A DNA stretch of 64,000 bases from Mesorhizobium sp. B2-1-1 (GTDB taxonomy: Bacteria; Pseudomonadota; Alphaproteobacteria; Rhizobiales; Rhizobiaceae): the NCBI RefSeq assembly GCF_006442975.2, contig NZ_CP083954.1:4967501-5031500 (forward strand), in the 5' to 3' direction. The translations under genes were made by a program, and so were the position numbers. Positions 62,570 through 64,000 of the stretch are shown here, piece after piece (the first letter of the stretch is position 1; each line of letters starts with the position of its first letter). The notes under the pieces were generated by a model. That model was not told the DNA's origin. It saw nothing but the letters and a program-made list of their open reading frames with translations, and made no database searches.

Positions 62570-64000
62570 ATGAATAGAACTGGCATGTCGGCCATAGGCA
62601 AGCGCCTTGGTCTTTTGATGGCGGCTACGATGCTGACTTGCGGGGGGGCGAACGCCCTCACGCTCAAGGAGGCCGTGGCGGTAGCGGTCGAATCCAATCC
62701 GGAGATCGGCCAGGCGATAGAAAATCGCGAAGCGATCGAGTTCGAATTGCGTCAGGCAAAGGGCCTCTATTTGCCCAGCGTCGACCTGCAGGCGTCGGCT
62801 GGCGCTCGCCGTCTCGACAATTCGTCACGGCGCGCACTCTCGATAGAGGACGACGCGCTTTATCCGGCAGAAACCGACCTGACCGTTTCGCAGACGCTCT
62901 ATGACAGCGGCGCAAGGCGCGCAGAATTGAACCGCCAGGCCTCCCGCGTCGATGGCGCGTCGTTTCGAGTGCTGGAACGGTCGGAATTCATCGGCCTCTC
63001 TGTTGTCCAGGACTACCTCGAATACATGCTCCAGGCTTCGATTGTTGCCGAGGCAAAGAAAAACCTGGGCTTCCATCAAGCAATCCTCCACGACATCCAG
63101 GAAGGCATTGCCGGCGGCGGGTTGAACGAAGCCGACCGGCAACAGGCCGAGGAGCGGCTGTTCGCGGCCAAGGCCCGCATGCAGGAAGCGTCGGAGGAAC
63201 TGGAGGCCGCGCGGATACGGTTTTTCAAGACCGTCGGCAAGCCGCTGACCAATGCAGCGAGGCCGGCCGACGTGTCCGGCACGCTGCCAAGGTCGCTGGA
63301 CGATGCGTTGGGCCTTGCGCGCGAGAGTAACCCGCGCGTCCACATGGCCAACAGCGATATTGCCGCGGCGGCCTCGCTGGTGGACGCGGCGCGGGCGAAA
63401 TATGGTCCCTCGATCATTGCCGAAGGCTCTGCCCGGGCGGGCTACGACATTGACGGCGACAATGGAGACGCATCCGATCTGCAGGCACGTCTGGTGTTGC
63501 GCTGGAATCTCTATCGGGGCGGCATCGACAAGGCCAATGAGCAGGAGCAGATCCGCCGCACCAGCGAGCAGCGGCTCGCGATGCACCAGGTTCTCCGAGA
63601 GATCGAGGAAGCCGTTCGCACGTCATGGGATCGTCGCTTCCGGCAGGCCGATCTGGCCAAGACCCTGAAGCTACAAGCAGTCTCCAACGAAAAGCTGGTC
63701 GCGTCCTATCGCGAACAGTTTAAGGTCGGTCAGCGCTCGTTGCTCGACGTGCTCGATGCGCAGAACACGCGATTCAACACCGCGACACTGGCCGACACCG
63801 CGTCCTACGCATCCCTTTTCGCGCAATATCGGCTTCTGGCGGCGACCGGGCAGTTGTTGAAAACGATGGATATCCACCCGCCAAAACAGGCCACGGCTTA
63901 CGCGCGAACCGAGTTCGCCGCACCGGAAATAGCCGACACCGAGACCTATGCGCGCACGCCTTCGGAACAGAAAAATGACGTGCCGTTCGATATTCTGGCA
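62570..64000 (+). CDS. TolC family outer membrane protein (partial, 3' end beyond window)
   Basis: The frame from ATG 62570 stays open to the window end (477 codons). A signal peptide (about 1-28, ending in ANA) precedes LTLKEAVAVAVESNPE, the usual start of TolC-type proteins. Two repeats of long helices follow, with YPAETDLTVSQTLYDSGARR and later LQARLVLRWNLYRGGID, and the GQRSLLDVLDAQN stretch near residue 395. The wording is that of type I secretion outer membrane proteins. A partner ABC transporter or membrane-fusion gene would be expected beyond the window. Confidence 0.9.
   Translation, partial: MNRTGMSAIGKRLGLLMAATMLTCGGANALTLKEAVAVAVESNPEIGQAIENREAIEFELRQAKGLYLPSVDLQASAGARRLDNSSRRALSIEDDALYPAETDLTVSQTLYDSGARRAELNRQASRVDGASFRVLERSEFIGLSVVQDYLEYMLQASIVAEAKKNLGFHQAILHDIQEGIAGGGLNEADRQQAEERLFAAKARMQEASEELEAARIRFFKTVGKPLTNAARPADVSGTLPRSLDDALGLARESNPRVHMANSDIAAAASLVDAARAKYGPSIIAEGSARAGYDIDGDNGDASDLQARLVLRWNLYRGGIDKANEQEQIRRTSEQRLAMHQVLREIEEAVRTSWDRRFRQADLAKTLKLQAVSNEKLVASYREQFKVGQRSLLDVLDAQNTRFNTATLADTASYASLFAQYRLLAATGQLLKTMDIHPPKQATAYARTEFAAPEIADTETYARTPSEQKNDVPFDILA

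Overview
The window reads as a chromosomal segment of a high-GC alphaproteobacterium of the order Rhizobiales, most like Mesorhizobium. The grounds are strongly G/C-biased third codon positions, many ATGA/GTGA stop-start overlaps, GTG and TTG starts, EcfG-type general stress response (GSR) parts, HWE-type histidine kinases and a rhizobial sugar cluster. The species call is inference. No rRNA, tRNA, CRISPR array, intact insertion sequence or prophage was seen.

Positions 1-12,000 hold a stress island. It contains small membrane or secreted proteins, a YdeP-like molybdopterin oxidoreductase, an SDR, a zinc alcohol dehydrogenase, a giant CheB-CheR-PAS-HWE kinase coupled to a single-domain receiver, and a response regulator whose C-terminus resembles sigma-70 region 2. 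Positions 32,500-38,700 continue the theme with an EcfG-family sigma factor, a NepR-like small protein, a KatE catalase, an Nramp-like carrier and hydrophilic small proteins. Sixteen sites of the form GGAAC-N18/19-TT (the consensus known for EcfG/RpoE2) lie just upstream of start codons in these regions.

Positions 12,198-32,782 hold two long, translationally coupled operons for an unidentified, probably inositol-based glycan. The parts are two nucleotide-sugar epimerases, a UDP-glucuronate decarboxylase-like SDR, a B12-binding radical SAM enzyme, two GT4 and four CgeB-like glycosyltransferases, an inositol-3-phosphate synthase, a histidine phosphatase, a sugar nucleotidyltransferase, two methyltransferases, a circularly permuted glycoside-hydrolase-like barrel, a PIG-L deacetylase and a GNAT/FemAB-like acyltransferase. 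A PRTase-plus-kinase-like protein lies between the operons on the other strand. Both operons begin behind an EcfG-type promoter, so the glycan is probably made under stress. This is the most interesting system in the window.

Positions 38,958-44,445 encode a caa3-type cytochrome oxidase (subunit II fused to cytochrome c, subunits I and III, a small membrane protein) and a triheme cytochrome c. The catalytic subunit lacks the usual D- and K-channel residues. Positions 44,504-47,860 hold a LysR regulator, a frameshifted tautomerase, an SDR, a decayed hydrolase and an intact one. Positions 48,083-60,638 form a peptide-uptake and D-peptide degradation locus: a Dpp-type ABC transporter, M81, M55 and P1 peptidases, an amidohydrolase, a D-amino-acid-transaminase-like enzyme and a LysR regulator. 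Positions 60,889-62,191 carry an ArsR regulator with a palindrome over its start codon, an SRPBCC protein and a MAPEG protein. The window ends inside a TolC-family outer membrane gene.
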